From positions 136,084-200,083 of the forward strand of contig JBLXDU010000008.1 in the NCBI GenBank assembly GCA_048263775.1: a stretch of DNA of 64,000 bases, in the 5' to 3' direction. Made by a program: the position numbers and the translations under genes. Origin of the DNA: UBA1479 sp048263775. GTDB taxonomy: Bacteria; Pseudomonadota; Alphaproteobacteria; Rhodospirillales; Casp-alpha2. Positions 35,836-44,078 of this stretch are shown one piece after another (within the stretch, counting starts at the first letter, position 1; every line of letters starts with the position of its first letter). A model generated the notes under the pieces. The model saw nothing but the letters and a program-made list of their open reading frames with translations. It did no database searches and was not told the origin of the DNA.

Positions 35836-36642
35836 TTATTTAAGTTCGGCCAAGACCGCTTCGATGGCGTGCATCATGGCGTCGCATTTCCGGGCGTCTT
35901 GGGCGTCGGGATGGGGCGGGGCGAAATGGCCGGAATCGTTGTCGAAATACTGTCCGGCGGCATCGGCGAAGGTGTCGTCTAGGGCGGCGCGGCGCAGGAT
36001 GTCCGCGCCGATGCCGATGTCCTTGCCGTCCATGCCGAAGGCTTCCTTCACCATCTTACTGCCGAGCAACGAGCCCGGGTTGACCGCGATGACGGTCGGG
36101 CCCTCCGGTCCCAATGCCTCGGCCATCGCCCGCGTCCACATGGTGATCGCCAGCTTGCTCTGCGCGTAGGCGGCGCCGTCGGTCAGCCGGGTCCGGCCGG
36201 CCAGGGCGTCTGCATCGACGGGGGCCTGGGCGGCGGAGGACAGGTTGATCACCCGCCCGCCCGTGCCGAGCAGCGGCAGAAGACGCCGTGTCAGCAGATA
36301 GGGGGCGATCGTATTGACGGCGAACCGCAAGTCGAGCCCGTCCGCCGTGACGGCATCGGGTGCGTTGTAAACGCCCGCGTTGTTGATCAGCACGTCCAGG
36401 CGGTCGTGCCGGCCGGCCACGGCCTTCGCCAAGGCCTCGACCTCGGCCATGCGGGACAGGTCTGCCAGATAGGTTTCCACTCCGCCCATGTCGGCAAGAC
36501 CGGTGATCAAAGCCTCCGCATCGGCCAGTTTCGCCGTGCTGCGACCATGCAGCAGCACAGTATGGCCCAACGCCGCCAATACCTTGGCTGTCGCCAGGCC
36601 GATCCCGTCGGTCGCGCCGGTGATGAGAATGGTCTTCGTCAT
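35836..36642 (-). CDS. Short-chain dehydrogenase/reductase
   Basis: A 268-residue SDR. The cofactor loop is TGATDGIG, NNAGVYNAP is present, and the catalytic Ser-Tyr-Lys set appears as NLSSAAQ and YAQSKLA. It is closest in character to retinol-dehydrogenase-like SDRs. The substrate is unknown. It follows the zinc-type reductase gene by five bases, so the two form an operon opposite the HxlR regulator. Confidence 0.88.
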   Translation of the reverse strand: MTKTILITGATDGIGLATAKVLAALGHTVLLHGRSTAKLADAEALITGLADMGGVETYLADLSRMAEVEALAKAVAGRHDRLDVLINNAGVYNAPDAVTADGLDLRFAVNTIAPYLLTRRLLPLLGTGGRVINLSSAAQAPVDADALAGRTRLTDGAAYAQSKLAITMWTRAMAEALGPEGPTVIAVNPGSLLGSKMVKEAFGMDGKDIGIGADILRRAALDDTFADAAGQYFDNDSGHFAPPHPDAQDARKCDAMMHAIEAVLAELK

Positions 36643-36647
36643 GGCGC

Positions 36648-37664
36648 CTACTCGAACCCGGCCAGAACGGTCTTGCCGATCGCCCGGCCGCTTTCCTGCT
36701 GTGCATGGGCGGCGCGCAGGTTGGCGGCGTTGATCGTGCCGCCGTGGCTGTTGGCGGTGGTGACGATGCGGCCCAGGTCGACAAGCTCTGACACCCGGTT
36801 GAGAAGATCATGCTGTGCGGTGATGTCCGGCGCGTCGTGCATGGCGCGGGCGAACATGAATTCGAAATGCAGGGTCAGTGCCTTTGATTTGAGCTTCAGG
36901 GCGTCGAGCGTCACGGGATCGTCGATCAGGGCGATGGTGCCGCGCGGCTGGATCAGGTCGATGATCGCATCATAGTGCTGTTCCGTCGCGGTCAGGCCGG
37001 CCACGTAGCGGGGCCGAAGGCCCAGGGCATCAAGCTGCGGCTTGAGGGGCTGGCGGTGGTCGATGGTGTGGTCCGCGCCCATCCGCAGGCACCAGTCGCG
37101 GGTTTCGTCGCGCGACGCGGTGGCGACCACGGTCAGGCTGGTCAGCGCCTTGGCGATCTGGATCAGGATCGATCCGACCCCGCCGGCGCCGCCGATGATC
37201 AGCAGGCTCTCGCCGGCGCCTTCACCCTCGCGCAGACCCATGCCCTCGAACAGCAGTTCCCAGGCTGTGATCGACGTCAGCGGCAGGGCCGCCGCCTGGG
37301 CATGGTCGAGGGTCTTGGGCTTGCGGCCGACGATGCGCTGATCGACGATGTGCAACGCGCTATTGGCGCCGGGACGGCCAATGGCGCCGGCGTAGAATAC
37401 ATCGTCGCCGGGCTGAAACAGGGTGACGCCGCTGCCCACCGCCTTGACCGTGCCGGAGGCATCCCAGCCGAGAACCTTGTGCCCCGTTTCCGGCTCGGCC
37501 CGCATGCGGACCTTGGTGTCGACCGGGTTGACGGAGACGGCGGCCACTTCGACCAACAGGTCGTCGGCGCCGAGGTCAGATGCCGTCGGGTCCGGCAGCT
37601 CAATGTCTTCAAGCGATTTCGGATCGTCAATGGGTAGGCTCTTGGCGTAGCCGATGGCACGCAT
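36648..37664 (-). CDS. Medium-chain (zinc-type family) NADPH:quinone reductase-like oxidoreductase
   Basis: A 338-residue medium-chain dehydrogenase/reductase. VNPVDTKVRM and the NADPH loop LIIGGAGGVGSILIQIAKAL fit the quinone reductase / zinc-binding ADH-like family that lacks catalytic zinc. The divergent HxlR regulator suggests control by electrophiles such as quinones or aldehydes. TAGGAG precedes the ATG at 37664. Confidence 0.85.
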   Translation of the reverse strand: MRAIGYAKSLPIDDPKSLEDIELPDPTASDLGADDLLVEVAAVSVNPVDTKVRMRAEPETGHKVLGWDASGTVKAVGSGVTLFQPGDDVFYAGAIGRPGANSALHIVDQRIVGRKPKTLDHAQAAALPLTSITAWELLFEGMGLREGEGAGESLLIIGGAGGVGSILIQIAKALTSLTVVATASRDETRDWCLRMGADHTIDHRQPLKPQLDALGLRPRYVAGLTATEQHYDAIIDLIQPRGTIALIDDPVTLDALKLKSKALTLHFEFMFARAMHDAPDITAQHDLLNRVSELVDLGRIVTTANSHGGTINAANLRAAHAQQESGRAIGKTVLAGFE

Positions 37665-37705
37665 GTCGGTTCTCCTAGTATAGGGCGCTGTTGGGAGATA
37701 TATTG

Positions 37706-37728
37706 CTTGTACAGTGAATAAAGACAAG
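37706..37728. promoter_or_regulatory. Inverted repeat in the HxlR/oxidoreductase intergenic region
   Basis: CTTGT and ACAAG are separated by 13 bases, with GTAC adjoining each arm. The element lies between divergent start codons and could be the HxlR operator. The arms are short. Confidence 0.35.
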
Positions 37729-37798
37729 TACGCACATTAAATGCCTATAGATACATTTTGGATACTATAAGGAAATCCCCGATGTTATGGAGCCCCAG

Positions 37799-38206
37799 AT
37801 GACCCTCGCCAAGCCGGTGCCCGCCGCCGAAACGCCCGATCCGGGCCGGATGCCGCGGTTTTCGAAGTACGATTGTTCGCCCGGCTGCCCTGTCGAGGCG
37901 GCGCTGGAACAGATCGGCGGAAAGTGGAAAGGGGTGGTGCTGTACCATCTGGCTGACGGCACCAAGCGCTTCAACGAACTTAACCGATTGGCCGGGTCGG
38001 TTACGCAACGCACCCTGACCAAGCAGCTGCGCGAACTCGAGGCAGATGGAATCATCAGCCGGACGGTCTATCCCGTGGTGCCGCCGAAGGTCGAATATGC
38101 GCTGACGCCCAAGGGCCAGTCGTTGATCCCGGTGATCATGGCGTTGCGGGATTGGGGCATGGCCCATGCCATGCCGGCGGCAACGGCCCCGGCCGAGCCT
38201 GTTTAG
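37799..38206 (+). CDS. HxlR family transcriptional regulator
   Basis: A 135-residue winged-helix protein of the HxlR family: CPVEAALEQIGGKWKGVVLYHL is the family signature, followed by FNELNRLAGSVTQRTLTKQLREL as the recognition region. The cysteines in YDCSPGCPVE are typical of redox or electrophile sensing in this family. I chose ATG 37799 with GGAG six bases upstream; ATG 37787 is possible. It is divergent from the oxidoreductase-SDR pair, its likely target. Confidence 0.85.
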   Translation: MTLAKPVPAAETPDPGRMPRFSKYDCSPGCPVEAALEQIGGKWKGVVLYHLADGTKRFNELNRLAGSVTQRTLTKQLRELEADGIISRTVYPVVPPKVEYALTPKGQSLIPVIMALRDWGMAHAMPAATAPAEPV

Positions 38207-38378
38207 CGCGTCGCATTCTTGCGGCGCCGGGGACATCATCGAGCTTGCGCGCATTTTTTGCCTAAATTTTATGCTCTATCTTTATCCGTGATTGTTTTTT
38301 GTGCGATTACGTGACCCATCGTTGCCGCGGCCGATAAAAATATTCTGCAATATCAATAACCTGAACGCCATCACCGAG

Positions 38379-38395
38379 TTGGCACGGCCCTTGTA
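38379..38395 (+). promoter_or_regulatory. Sigma-54-like promoter upstream of the second ANTAR gene
   Basis: TTGGCACGGCCCTTGTA matches the -24/-12 consensus TGGCACG-N4-TTGCW except for T in place of C at the -12 GC. An AT-rich stretch of about 120 bp (38240-38375) precedes it, where an enhancer-binding protein and IHF could bind. It drives towards the ANTAR gene at 38570 and the cyn operon. The whole 363-bp gap 38207-38569 holds only this promoter and the leader hairpins. Confidence 0.5.
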
Positions 38396-38406
38396 ATAGG
38401 TTCTGT

Positions 38407-38540
38407 GCCGGACGGTTCGCCGCCCGGCGACCTCTGCGCCCAAAGACGGGCGACCTTACGGAGGCCATTTGCCCCATGACGGGCTGGAATGCCGGCATGC
38501 GCCGGGATTTGTAGCTTTCGCCGCCGAACTCTTCGGCGGC
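38407..38540 (+). promoter_or_regulatory. Hairpin-rich 5' leader of the second ANTAR gene
   Basis: Downstream of the sigma-54-like site five hairpins follow: 38407-38428 (CGG-TTCG-CCG tip), 38437-38452 (CGCCC-AAAGAC-GGGCG), 38471-38484 (GCCC-CATGAC-GGGC), 38492-38505 (CCGGC-ATGC-GCCGG) and 38520-38540 (9-bp stem, CTC loop). The second has a six-base loop with A at position 1 and G at position 4, as described for ANTAR targets; the third has a six-base loop with only the G. No T tract follows. Confidence 0.45.
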
Positions 38541-38569
38541 TTGGATTAGAACACGGGGCGACCACGGTC

Positions 38570-39175
38570 ATGCAAATTCGTCTGATGACGCCAGTTGGCA
38601 CCAGCGTTCTCGTTGTCGAGCGGGACCGCCCGCGCGCCGAGGCGACCAAGCGCCTGCTGGTCGAGCAGGGCTACAGCGTCACCGGCGTGCTGACTGACAT
38701 GAACCGCTTCGCGGAGACCGTCGCCCAAACCACCGCCGATGCCGTCATGATCTATGCGACCGAGCCCGATAAGGGCTTGCTCGACGCGCTGCGCGCGCTG
38801 CCGACGGAGCAGCGCCGCCCGACCATCCTGATCACCGAGGACGGGTCCACCGACGCCATCCACCAGGCCGTTGCCGCCGGGGTCAACGCCTGCGTCGTGG
38901 TCGGCGTCAACGGCAACCGCATCCGCTCCGCCATTGATCTGGCCAAGGCCAATTTTTCCAACACCCTCGGGCTGCGCGAGGAACTGGACGAGGCGCGTAA
39001 CGCGCTGCGCGACCGCAAGGTGATCGAGCGTGCCAAGGGCATCATCATGCGCGAACGCAGCCTGGACGAGGACGCGGCCTATACCCTGCTGCGTACCCGC
39101 GCCATGCAGCGCGGCGTACGTCTGGTGGCGGTCGCGGAAATGGTCGTTGAGGCTGCGGAGGTCATGCAGTTGTAG
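38570..39175 (+). CDS. ANTAR-domain regulator with degenerate receiver
   Basis: A 201-residue protein with a receiver-like fold and a C-terminal ANTAR domain (about residues 140-200: KVIERAKGIIMRERSLDEDAAYTLLRTRAM). The position of the phosphoacceptor aspartate is tyrosine (DAVMIYATEP), so classical phosphorylation is unlikely and the domain may respond through a partner protein. It lies directly upstream of the cyanate operon and its hairpin leader, in the same direction, so it is the best candidate for the antiterminator of that operon. Start ATG 38570; 38585 is an alternative. Confidence 0.87.
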   Translation: MQIRLMTPVGTSVLVVERDRPRAEATKRLLVEQGYSVTGVLTDMNRFAETVAQTTADAVMIYATEPDKGLLDALRALPTEQRRPTILITEDGSTDAIHQAVAAGVNACVVVGVNGNRIRSAIDLAKANFSNTLGLREELDEARNALRDRKVIERAKGIIMRERSLDEDAAYTLLRTRAMQRGVRLVAVAEMVVEAAEVMQL

Positions 39176-39225
39176 GAATTCGCCGCCCGGCGCGGTTCAG
39201 GCGCGACGGCGGTACAACAGTTTGG

Positions 39226-39376
39226 CGGTTGGACGATGACGCCCGACCGCTGGAGAACCGAACCGGGCGACGATGATGTCGTCGGGCTCATACAGGGGGA
39301 CGATGACGGCCCCCGACAGGACCAGGACGTCCATCGACGGGACCGCGGAAGCGGCCGCCGCGTTGGGCGTTTTTTT
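39226..39376 (+). promoter_or_regulatory. Attenuator-like leader before cynA
   Basis: The 214-bp gap after the ANTAR gene holds hairpins at 39226-39249 (CGGTTGG/CCGACCG), 39268-39284 (CGACGA/TCGTCG) and 39295-39314 (GGGGG/CCCCC), then a GC-rich hairpin at 39344-39362 and seven Ts at 39370-39376. The T run ends 13 bases before the cynA ATG. The first and third hairpins share the tip ACGATGACG. CGCCCGAC (39240-39247) could instead pair with GTTGGGCG just before the Ts. This looks like a conditional terminator; the exact fold is inferred. Confidence 0.55.
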
Positions 39377-39389
39377 ATGGAGTAAATCA

Positions 39390-41021
39390 ATGGGCGCTTT
39401 TGCAAACCCGTTTGATCCCGACAAGCTCTTGTGGAACGGCTGTCCCTGCGGTCAGCACCGATCCATCATCGAGCACAACATGGCCATGGCCGCGGCGCAG
39501 GGTAAGGATGCTTCGCGGTTCCAATGTTCGGAAGACGTCGACCGCGCGGAGGCCACATCGGCTTCTGGGGCCGCCGGCTCCGGCCACAGCGCGGCCAACT
39601 GCTTCGATCCGTCCTGCCAGGAAGCCGCCTGCGTTTCCATGCGTCAGGCCGCCGAAGCCAACGGCCAGGGCGACATGATGCGGGCCGTTCAGAACCATCA
39701 GCAGGAAATGGCAAACCTGGACGCCGAACCGGAAGCCTCGGACCTGGAATCCTCCATGTCCCGGGCCGTCGAGTCGGCCGTCATGCAGGGACTGTTCGGC
39801 GGCGACATGCATCGTCGTGCGTTCCTCAAGGCGGTGGGTGCGGGGACGGCCTATGCCGCCATCGCCTCCATGTTCCCGTTGGAAGAAGCCAAGGCCATGG
39901 CGGTCGAAATGGCTCAGGCCGGCGGCAAGCTTGAAAAGACCAAGCTGAACGTCGGTTTCGTGCCCATCACCTGCGCCACGCCGATCATCATGGCGCACCC
40001 TATGGGCTTCTACAAAAAGTACGGCCTCGACGTTTCCGTGATCAAGACGGCCGGCTGGGCCGTGTCCCGCGACAAATCGCTTTCCGGCGAATACGACGCG
40101 GCGCACATGCTCACGCCCATGCCGCTCGCGATCAACATGGGGGCCGGGTCGACCAAGGTGCCCTGGACCATGCCGGCGGTGGAAAACATCAACGGCCAGG
40201 CCATCGTGCTGTCGACCAAGCACAAGGACAAGAACGACCCGAAGATGTGGAAGGGCTTCAAGTTCGCCGTGCCGTTCGAGTATTCCATGCACAACTTCCT
40301 GCTGCGCTACTACGTGGCCGAACACGGCCTGGATCCCGACAAGGACATCCAGATCCGCGTCCTGCCGCCGCCGGAAATGGTCGCCAACCTGCGGGCGGAA
40401 AACGTCGACGGTTACCTGTCGCCGGATCCGTTCAACCAGCGCGCGGTCTATGACGGCGTCGGCTTCATCCACAAGCTGACGAAGGACATCTGGGACAAGC
40501 ATCCCTGCTGCGCCTTCGCCGCCTCCAAGTCCTTCATCGACGAAAACCCCAACACCTTCCTGGCGTTGTGGAAGTCGATCATGGAGGCCACCGACTTCGC
40601 GTCGGTCAAGGCCAACCGCAAGGAAATCTCCAAGGCGATCTCGCCGAAGAACTACCTGAACCAGCCGGTCACGGTTCTGGAACAGGTGCTCGTGGGGACC
40701 TACGCGGACGGCCTCGGCAACGTGAAGAAGGTCCCGGACCGGATCGATTTCGATCCGTTCCCGTGGCACTCCATGGGGGTGTGGATCCTGACGCAGATGA
40801 AGCGCTGGGGCTACATCAAGGGCGACGTCGACTACAAGCAGGTCGCCGAAGAGGTCTATCTCGCCACCGATGCGCAGAAGCTGATGGCCGAGATGAAACT
40901 GACCGGGCCGTACGGCACGCCGCCGAAAACGACCTACGAAACCTACAACATCATGGGCAAGACGTTCGACGCCGCGAAAGCGGAAGAATACGTCGAGTCC
41001 TTCGCCATCAAGAGAACGTAA
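39390..41021 (+). CDS. cynA: Cyanate/nitrate-type ABC transporter substrate-binding protein with N-terminal Cys-rich extension
   Basis: A 543-residue protein of the NrtA/CmpA/CynA family. The binding domain begins about residue 185 (LNVGFVPITCATPIIMA). Ahead of it, residues 140-165 (MHRRAFLKAVGAGTAYAAIA) look like a Tat signal, which normally stands at the N terminus. Here 139 residues precede it, with Cys at 18, 20, 46, 71, 76 and 81 and the motif CPCGQHRSIIEH. The genes after it (permease, ATPase, cyanase) make cyanate the likely ligand. GGAG lies eight bases before the ATG at 39390. A start at residue 140 (39807) lacks a clear ribosome-binding site. Confidence 0.85.
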   Translation: MGAFANPFDPDKLLWNGCPCGQHRSIIEHNMAMAAAQGKDASRFQCSEDVDRAEATSASGAAGSGHSAANCFDPSCQEAACVSMRQAAEANGQGDMMRAVQNHQQEMANLDAEPEASDLESSMSRAVESAVMQGLFGGDMHRRAFLKAVGAGTAYAAIASMFPLEEAKAMAVEMAQAGGKLEKTKLNVGFVPITCATPIIMAHPMGFYKKYGLDVSVIKTAGWAVSRDKSLSGEYDAAHMLTPMPLAINMGAGSTKVPWTMPAVENINGQAIVLSTKHKDKNDPKMWKGFKFAVPFEYSMHNFLLRYYVAEHGLDPDKDIQIRVLPPPEMVANLRAENVDGYLSPDPFNQRAVYDGVGFIHKLTKDIWDKHPCCAFAASKSFIDENPNTFLALWKSIMEATDFASVKANRKEISKAISPKNYLNQPVTVLEQVLVGTYADGLGNVKKVPDRIDFDPFPWHSMGVWILTQMKRWGYIKGDVDYKQVAEEVYLATDAQKLMAEMKLTGPYGTPPKTTYETYNIMGKTFDAAKAEEYVESFAIKRT

Positions 41022-41032
41022 GGGGCTTATCC

Positions 41033-41872
41033 ATGTCCATGTCGCTGCAATCCCGTGCCATCGTCCTGTCGATCGCGTTGTTTTTCGCCTTCGCCGGTCT
41101 ATGGCAACTGTTACTGCCCGCCGGCGCGGGATCGGCGGCGGACATGGATCCCGCTTACGCCGCCTTGATGGGGGCTACGGCCAAGGGGGCCTCGGCAATG
41201 CCGGGGCCCCTCGAGGTCGGCAAGCAGATCTGGGAGCACGTCCTCAATCCCTTCTACGACGCCGGCCCCAACGACAAGGGCATCGGCATTCAGCTGGGCT
41301 ATTCCATCCTGCGCGTTCTGGTCGGCTTCGGCTTCGCCGTGGTGGTGGCCATTCCGCTCGGCTTTCTGATCGGCATGTCGCCGCTGTTCTACAAGGCGCT
41401 CGATCCGTTCATCCAGATTATGAAGCCGGTCTCGCCATTGGCCTGGATGCCGCTCGCCCTCTACACGATCAAGGATTCGATCATTTCCTCCGTGTTCGTG
41501 ATCTTCATCTGTTCGGTCTGGCCGATGCTGACCAACACGGCCTTCGGCGTCGCAAGCGTGCGCAAGGAATGGCTCAACGTGGCCAAGACGCTCGAGGTTG
41601 GCCATCTGCGCACGGCCTTCCGTGTGATCCTGCCGGCGGCGGCACCCACGATCATGACCGGCATGCGGATTTCCGTCGGCATCGCCTGGCTGGTCATCGT
41701 CGCGGCCGAGATGCTCGTGGGCGGTACGGGCATCGGCTACTTCGTGTGGAACGAATGGAACAACCTGTCGATCACCAACGTGATCGCCGCGATCTTCTTC
41801 ATCGGCCTGATCGGCATGGTGCTGGACCTGATGCTGTCCTACCTGGCGCGTCTCGTCACCTACACCGAATAA
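41033..41872 (+). CDS. cynB: Cyanate/nitrate-type ABC transporter permease
   Basis: A 279-residue permease with an N-terminal membrane segment (about 8-28), a hydrophilic stretch and five further segments. The EAA-type coupling loop is NVAKTLEVGHLRTAFRVILP. The family is NrtB/SsuC-like. AAGGGG precedes the ATG seven bases away, 11 bp after cynA ends. Confidence 0.92.
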   Translation: MSMSLQSRAIVLSIALFFAFAGLWQLLLPAGAGSAADMDPAYAALMGATAKGASAMPGPLEVGKQIWEHVLNPFYDAGPNDKGIGIQLGYSILRVLVGFGFAVVVAIPLGFLIGMSPLFYKALDPFIQIMKPVSPLAWMPLALYTIKDSIISSVFVIFICSVWPMLTNTAFGVASVRKEWLNVAKTLEVGHLRTAFRVILPAAAPTIMTGMRISVGIAWLVIVAAEMLVGGTGIGYFVWNEWNNLSITNVIAAIFFIGLIGMVLDLMLSYLARLVTYTE

Positions 41873-41891
41873 AAGAAATAACGGAGCCAAG

Positions 41892-42821
41892 ATGATGTCC
41901 GATAGCATGAACACTTCCCCCCAGCCCCGCATCCGCGTCGAAGGCTTGGCCCAGCGCTTCCCGGCGCCGGACGGATCGGGTGAGACCACCGTTTTCGAGG
42001 ACATCTGGTTCTCGGTCGAACCCGGCGAATTCGTCTGCCTGATCGGTCATTCCGGCTGCGGCAAGACGACCCTGCTGAACATTCTGGCAGGCCTCGCCAC
42101 GGCAAGTTCCGGCAACGTCATCGTGTCGGGCCAGGAAGTCACCGGCACGTCGCTTGAGCGCGCGGTGGTGTTCCAGAGCCACGCACTGATGCCCTGGATG
42201 ACGGTGATGGGCAACATCGCCTTCGCCGTACGTTCGAAATGGCCGCGCATGGCCAAGGCGGAGATGCTCAAGCATTGCCAGAAGTTCATCGACCTGGTGC
42301 ATCTGACCGGCTCGGAGAACAAGAAGCCGTCGCAACTGTCTGGCGGCATGAAACAACGCGTCGGCATCGCCCGCGCCATGGCGATCGAGCCGCAGATCAT
42401 GCTGCTGGACGAACCGTTCTCGGCGCTCGACGCGCTGACCCGCGGGTCCCTGCAGGACGAGCTTCTCAGCATCTGCGCCGAGACCGAGCAGACCGTGTTC
42501 ATGATCACACATGACATCGACGAGGCGATCCTGCTGGCCGATAAGATCATCCTGATGACCAACGGGCCGGATGCGCGGATCTGCGAGATCGTCGAAAACT
42601 CGCTGCCGCGCAACCGTACCCGCGCAAACATGCATACCCAGGACAACTACTATCCCGTCCGCAACCATCTGATCGAATTCCTGGTCAACCGGTCCGTCGG
42701 TTTCAAGGACGAACTGGCATCCCCCGATTACGACCCCCGGCATCCGCCCGTCGTGCGCCCCACCGTCATCACCGACGAAGCCGGTGAAACCGGCACGGGC
42801 GTGCTGCGCGCGCAGGCTTGA
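41892..42821 (+). CDS. cynD: Cyanate/nitrate-type ABC transporter ATP-binding protein
   Basis: A 309-residue ABC ATPase: Walker A GHSGCGKTT (residues 52-60), signature LSGGMKQRV, Walker B IMLLDEPFSALD, H-loop ITHDIDEA. It is the NrtD/CynD kind, without the extra binding-protein domain of NrtC. The C-terminal tail (about 255-309) is hydrophilic and Pro/Asp-rich. GGAG precedes the ATG. Confidence 0.92.
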   Translation: MMSDSMNTSPQPRIRVEGLAQRFPAPDGSGETTVFEDIWFSVEPGEFVCLIGHSGCGKTTLLNILAGLATASSGNVIVSGQEVTGTSLERAVVFQSHALMPWMTVMGNIAFAVRSKWPRMAKAEMLKHCQKFIDLVHLTGSENKKPSQLSGGMKQRVGIARAMAIEPQIMLLDEPFSALDALTRGSLQDELLSICAETEQTVFMITHDIDEAILLADKIILMTNGPDARICEIVENSLPRNRTRANMHTQDNYYPVRNHLIEFLVNRSVGFKDELASPDYDPRHPPVVRPTVITDEAGETGTGVLRAQA

Positions 42822-42863
42822 ACCCAACATACCCAAACGTCATCAACGAAGGAGACCCCTTAA

Positions 42864-43313
42864 ATGACCCGCGCCGAACTGACCGAAAAGATCGTCACCC
42901 ACAAAATCATGAAAGGCATCAAGTGGGCCGACGTCGCAGAAAAGGTCGGCCATTCCAAGGAATGGGTGACCGCCGCCCTGCTGGGCCAAATGTCCATGAC
43001 CAAGGATCAGGCAACCGCGGCGGCCAACGCCATGGGCTTGAATCTGTCGGAAGAGGAAATCGCCATGCTGATGACCGTGCCGTCGCGCGGTTCGCTCGAA
43101 AGCGCGGTTCCGACCGATCCCCTGATCTATCGCCTCTATGAACTGGTCAGCGTCTACGGGACCACGTTCAAGGCCCTGATCGAGGAAGAATTCGGTGACG
43201 GCATCATGTCGGCCATCGACTTCGAAATGGACATCGACCGCAAGGCCGACCCCAAAGGCGATCGCGTGGTCATCACCCTGAACGGCAAGTTCCTGCCCTA
43301 CAAAGTCTACTAG
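42864..43313 (+). CDS. cynS: Cyanate hydratase (cyanase)
   Basis: A 149-residue cyanase, close to the usual length of about 156. It converts cyanate and bicarbonate to ammonia and carbon dioxide in the cytosol. The catalytic triad is intact at Arg90, Glu93 and Ser116 (IYRLYE and GDGIMSAIDF), with the same spacing as Arg96/Glu99/Ser122 in E. coli. The N-terminal half is a helix-turn-helix-like bundle (WADVAEKVGHSKEWVTAALL). AAGGAG precedes the ATG. No carbonic anhydrase gene accompanies it here. Confidence 0.97.
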   Translation: MTRAELTEKIVTHKIMKGIKWADVAEKVGHSKEWVTAALLGQMSMTKDQATAAANAMGLNLSEEEIAMLMTVPSRGSLESAVPTDPLIYRLYELVSVYGTTFKALIEEEFGDGIMSAIDFEMDIDRKADPKGDRVVITLNGKFLPYKVY

Positions 43314-43391
43314 AAAACCTGAATAGGCCTCCAACGGCGGAGCCCGTCCGTCACGCAATGAAAATTCATCAGTACAGAGAGGTACCTACCC

Positions 43392-44060
43392 ATGATCCGC
43401 ACCAAACTCACGAACCTGGTTCCGGCGCTGGCGCTCGGCACGGCGGCAGTTCTCGCGGCTGACCCGGCGCTCGCCCACCACCCGCTGGGCGGAGCACCCA
43501 TGATCACTTTCGCCCATGGCGTGTTGTCCGGCATCGGCCATCCGCTTCTGGGCTTCGATCATTTGTTCTTCGTGCTGCTGGTCGGCATCGCGGCGCTCTA
43601 TACCGGTCACCGTTTCACGGCCCCCGCCGCCTACATCGCCGCCATGCTGGCGGGTTGTCTGATGATGAGCCTGGGCGTCGGCCTGCCGGCCAAGGAAGTC
43701 GTCATTGGCCTGTCGCTGCTGGCGCTGGGTGCCGTGGTGCTGTCGGGCCGGTCGCTCGGCATCGTCGCGGCGGCCTGCGTGTTCGCGGCCTTCGGTTTGT
43801 TCCACGGTTCGGCCTTCGGGGACGCGATGGCAACCCAGGAAGCGGGCGTCGGCGCCCAGGTTCTGGTCGGCTATCTGATCGGCCTCGGCGTGGTGCAGTA
43901 CGGCATCGCCGTTGCCGCCGGCACGGTTGCCTTGAAGTTGTGGAAGGCCACGGAATCGACGGCCGTCGAAGCCCGCCTGACGGGTGCCGTGGTCGCCGGC
44001 ATCGGCATGTTCCTGACGTTGGAGCATATCGAAGGCTTTCTCGTCGAAGCCCTTCTCTAA
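43392..44060 (+). CDS. HupE/UreJ family metal transporter
   Basis: A 222-residue membrane protein with a signal-like N terminus and a His-containing start of the mature part (LAHHPLGG). It has about six further segments. The HupE/UreJ signatures are HPLLGFDHLFFVLLVG and FGLFHGSAFG, whose His and Asp residues are thought to bind Ni or Co. It lies 78 bp after cynS and just before a CobW GTPase, suggesting divalent metal supply. The metal is not known from sequence. Confidence 0.88.
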   Translation: MIRTKLTNLVPALALGTAAVLAADPALAHHPLGGAPMITFAHGVLSGIGHPLLGFDHLFFVLLVGIAALYTGHRFTAPAAYIAAMLAGCLMMSLGVGLPAKEVVIGLSLLALGAVVLSGRSLGIVAAACVFAAFGLFHGSAFGDAMATQEAGVGAQVLVGYLIGLGVVQYGIAVAAGTVALKLWKATESTAVEARLTGAVVAGIGMFLTLEHIEGFLVEALL

Positions 44061-44078
44061 GACCAAACCTGAAAGGCC

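Noticed and set aside
39273..39389. Upstream ATG at 39273 as the cynA start
   Set aside because: It lies inside a leader hairpin, has no ribosome-binding site, and would put the T7 terminator-like run within the gene; ATG 39390 has a good GGAG.
39390..42821. Nitrate transporter NrtABC/NasFED
   Set aside because: The proteins are of that family, but cynS follows in the same operon and no nitrate or nitrite reductase gene is present, so cyanate is the better substrate.
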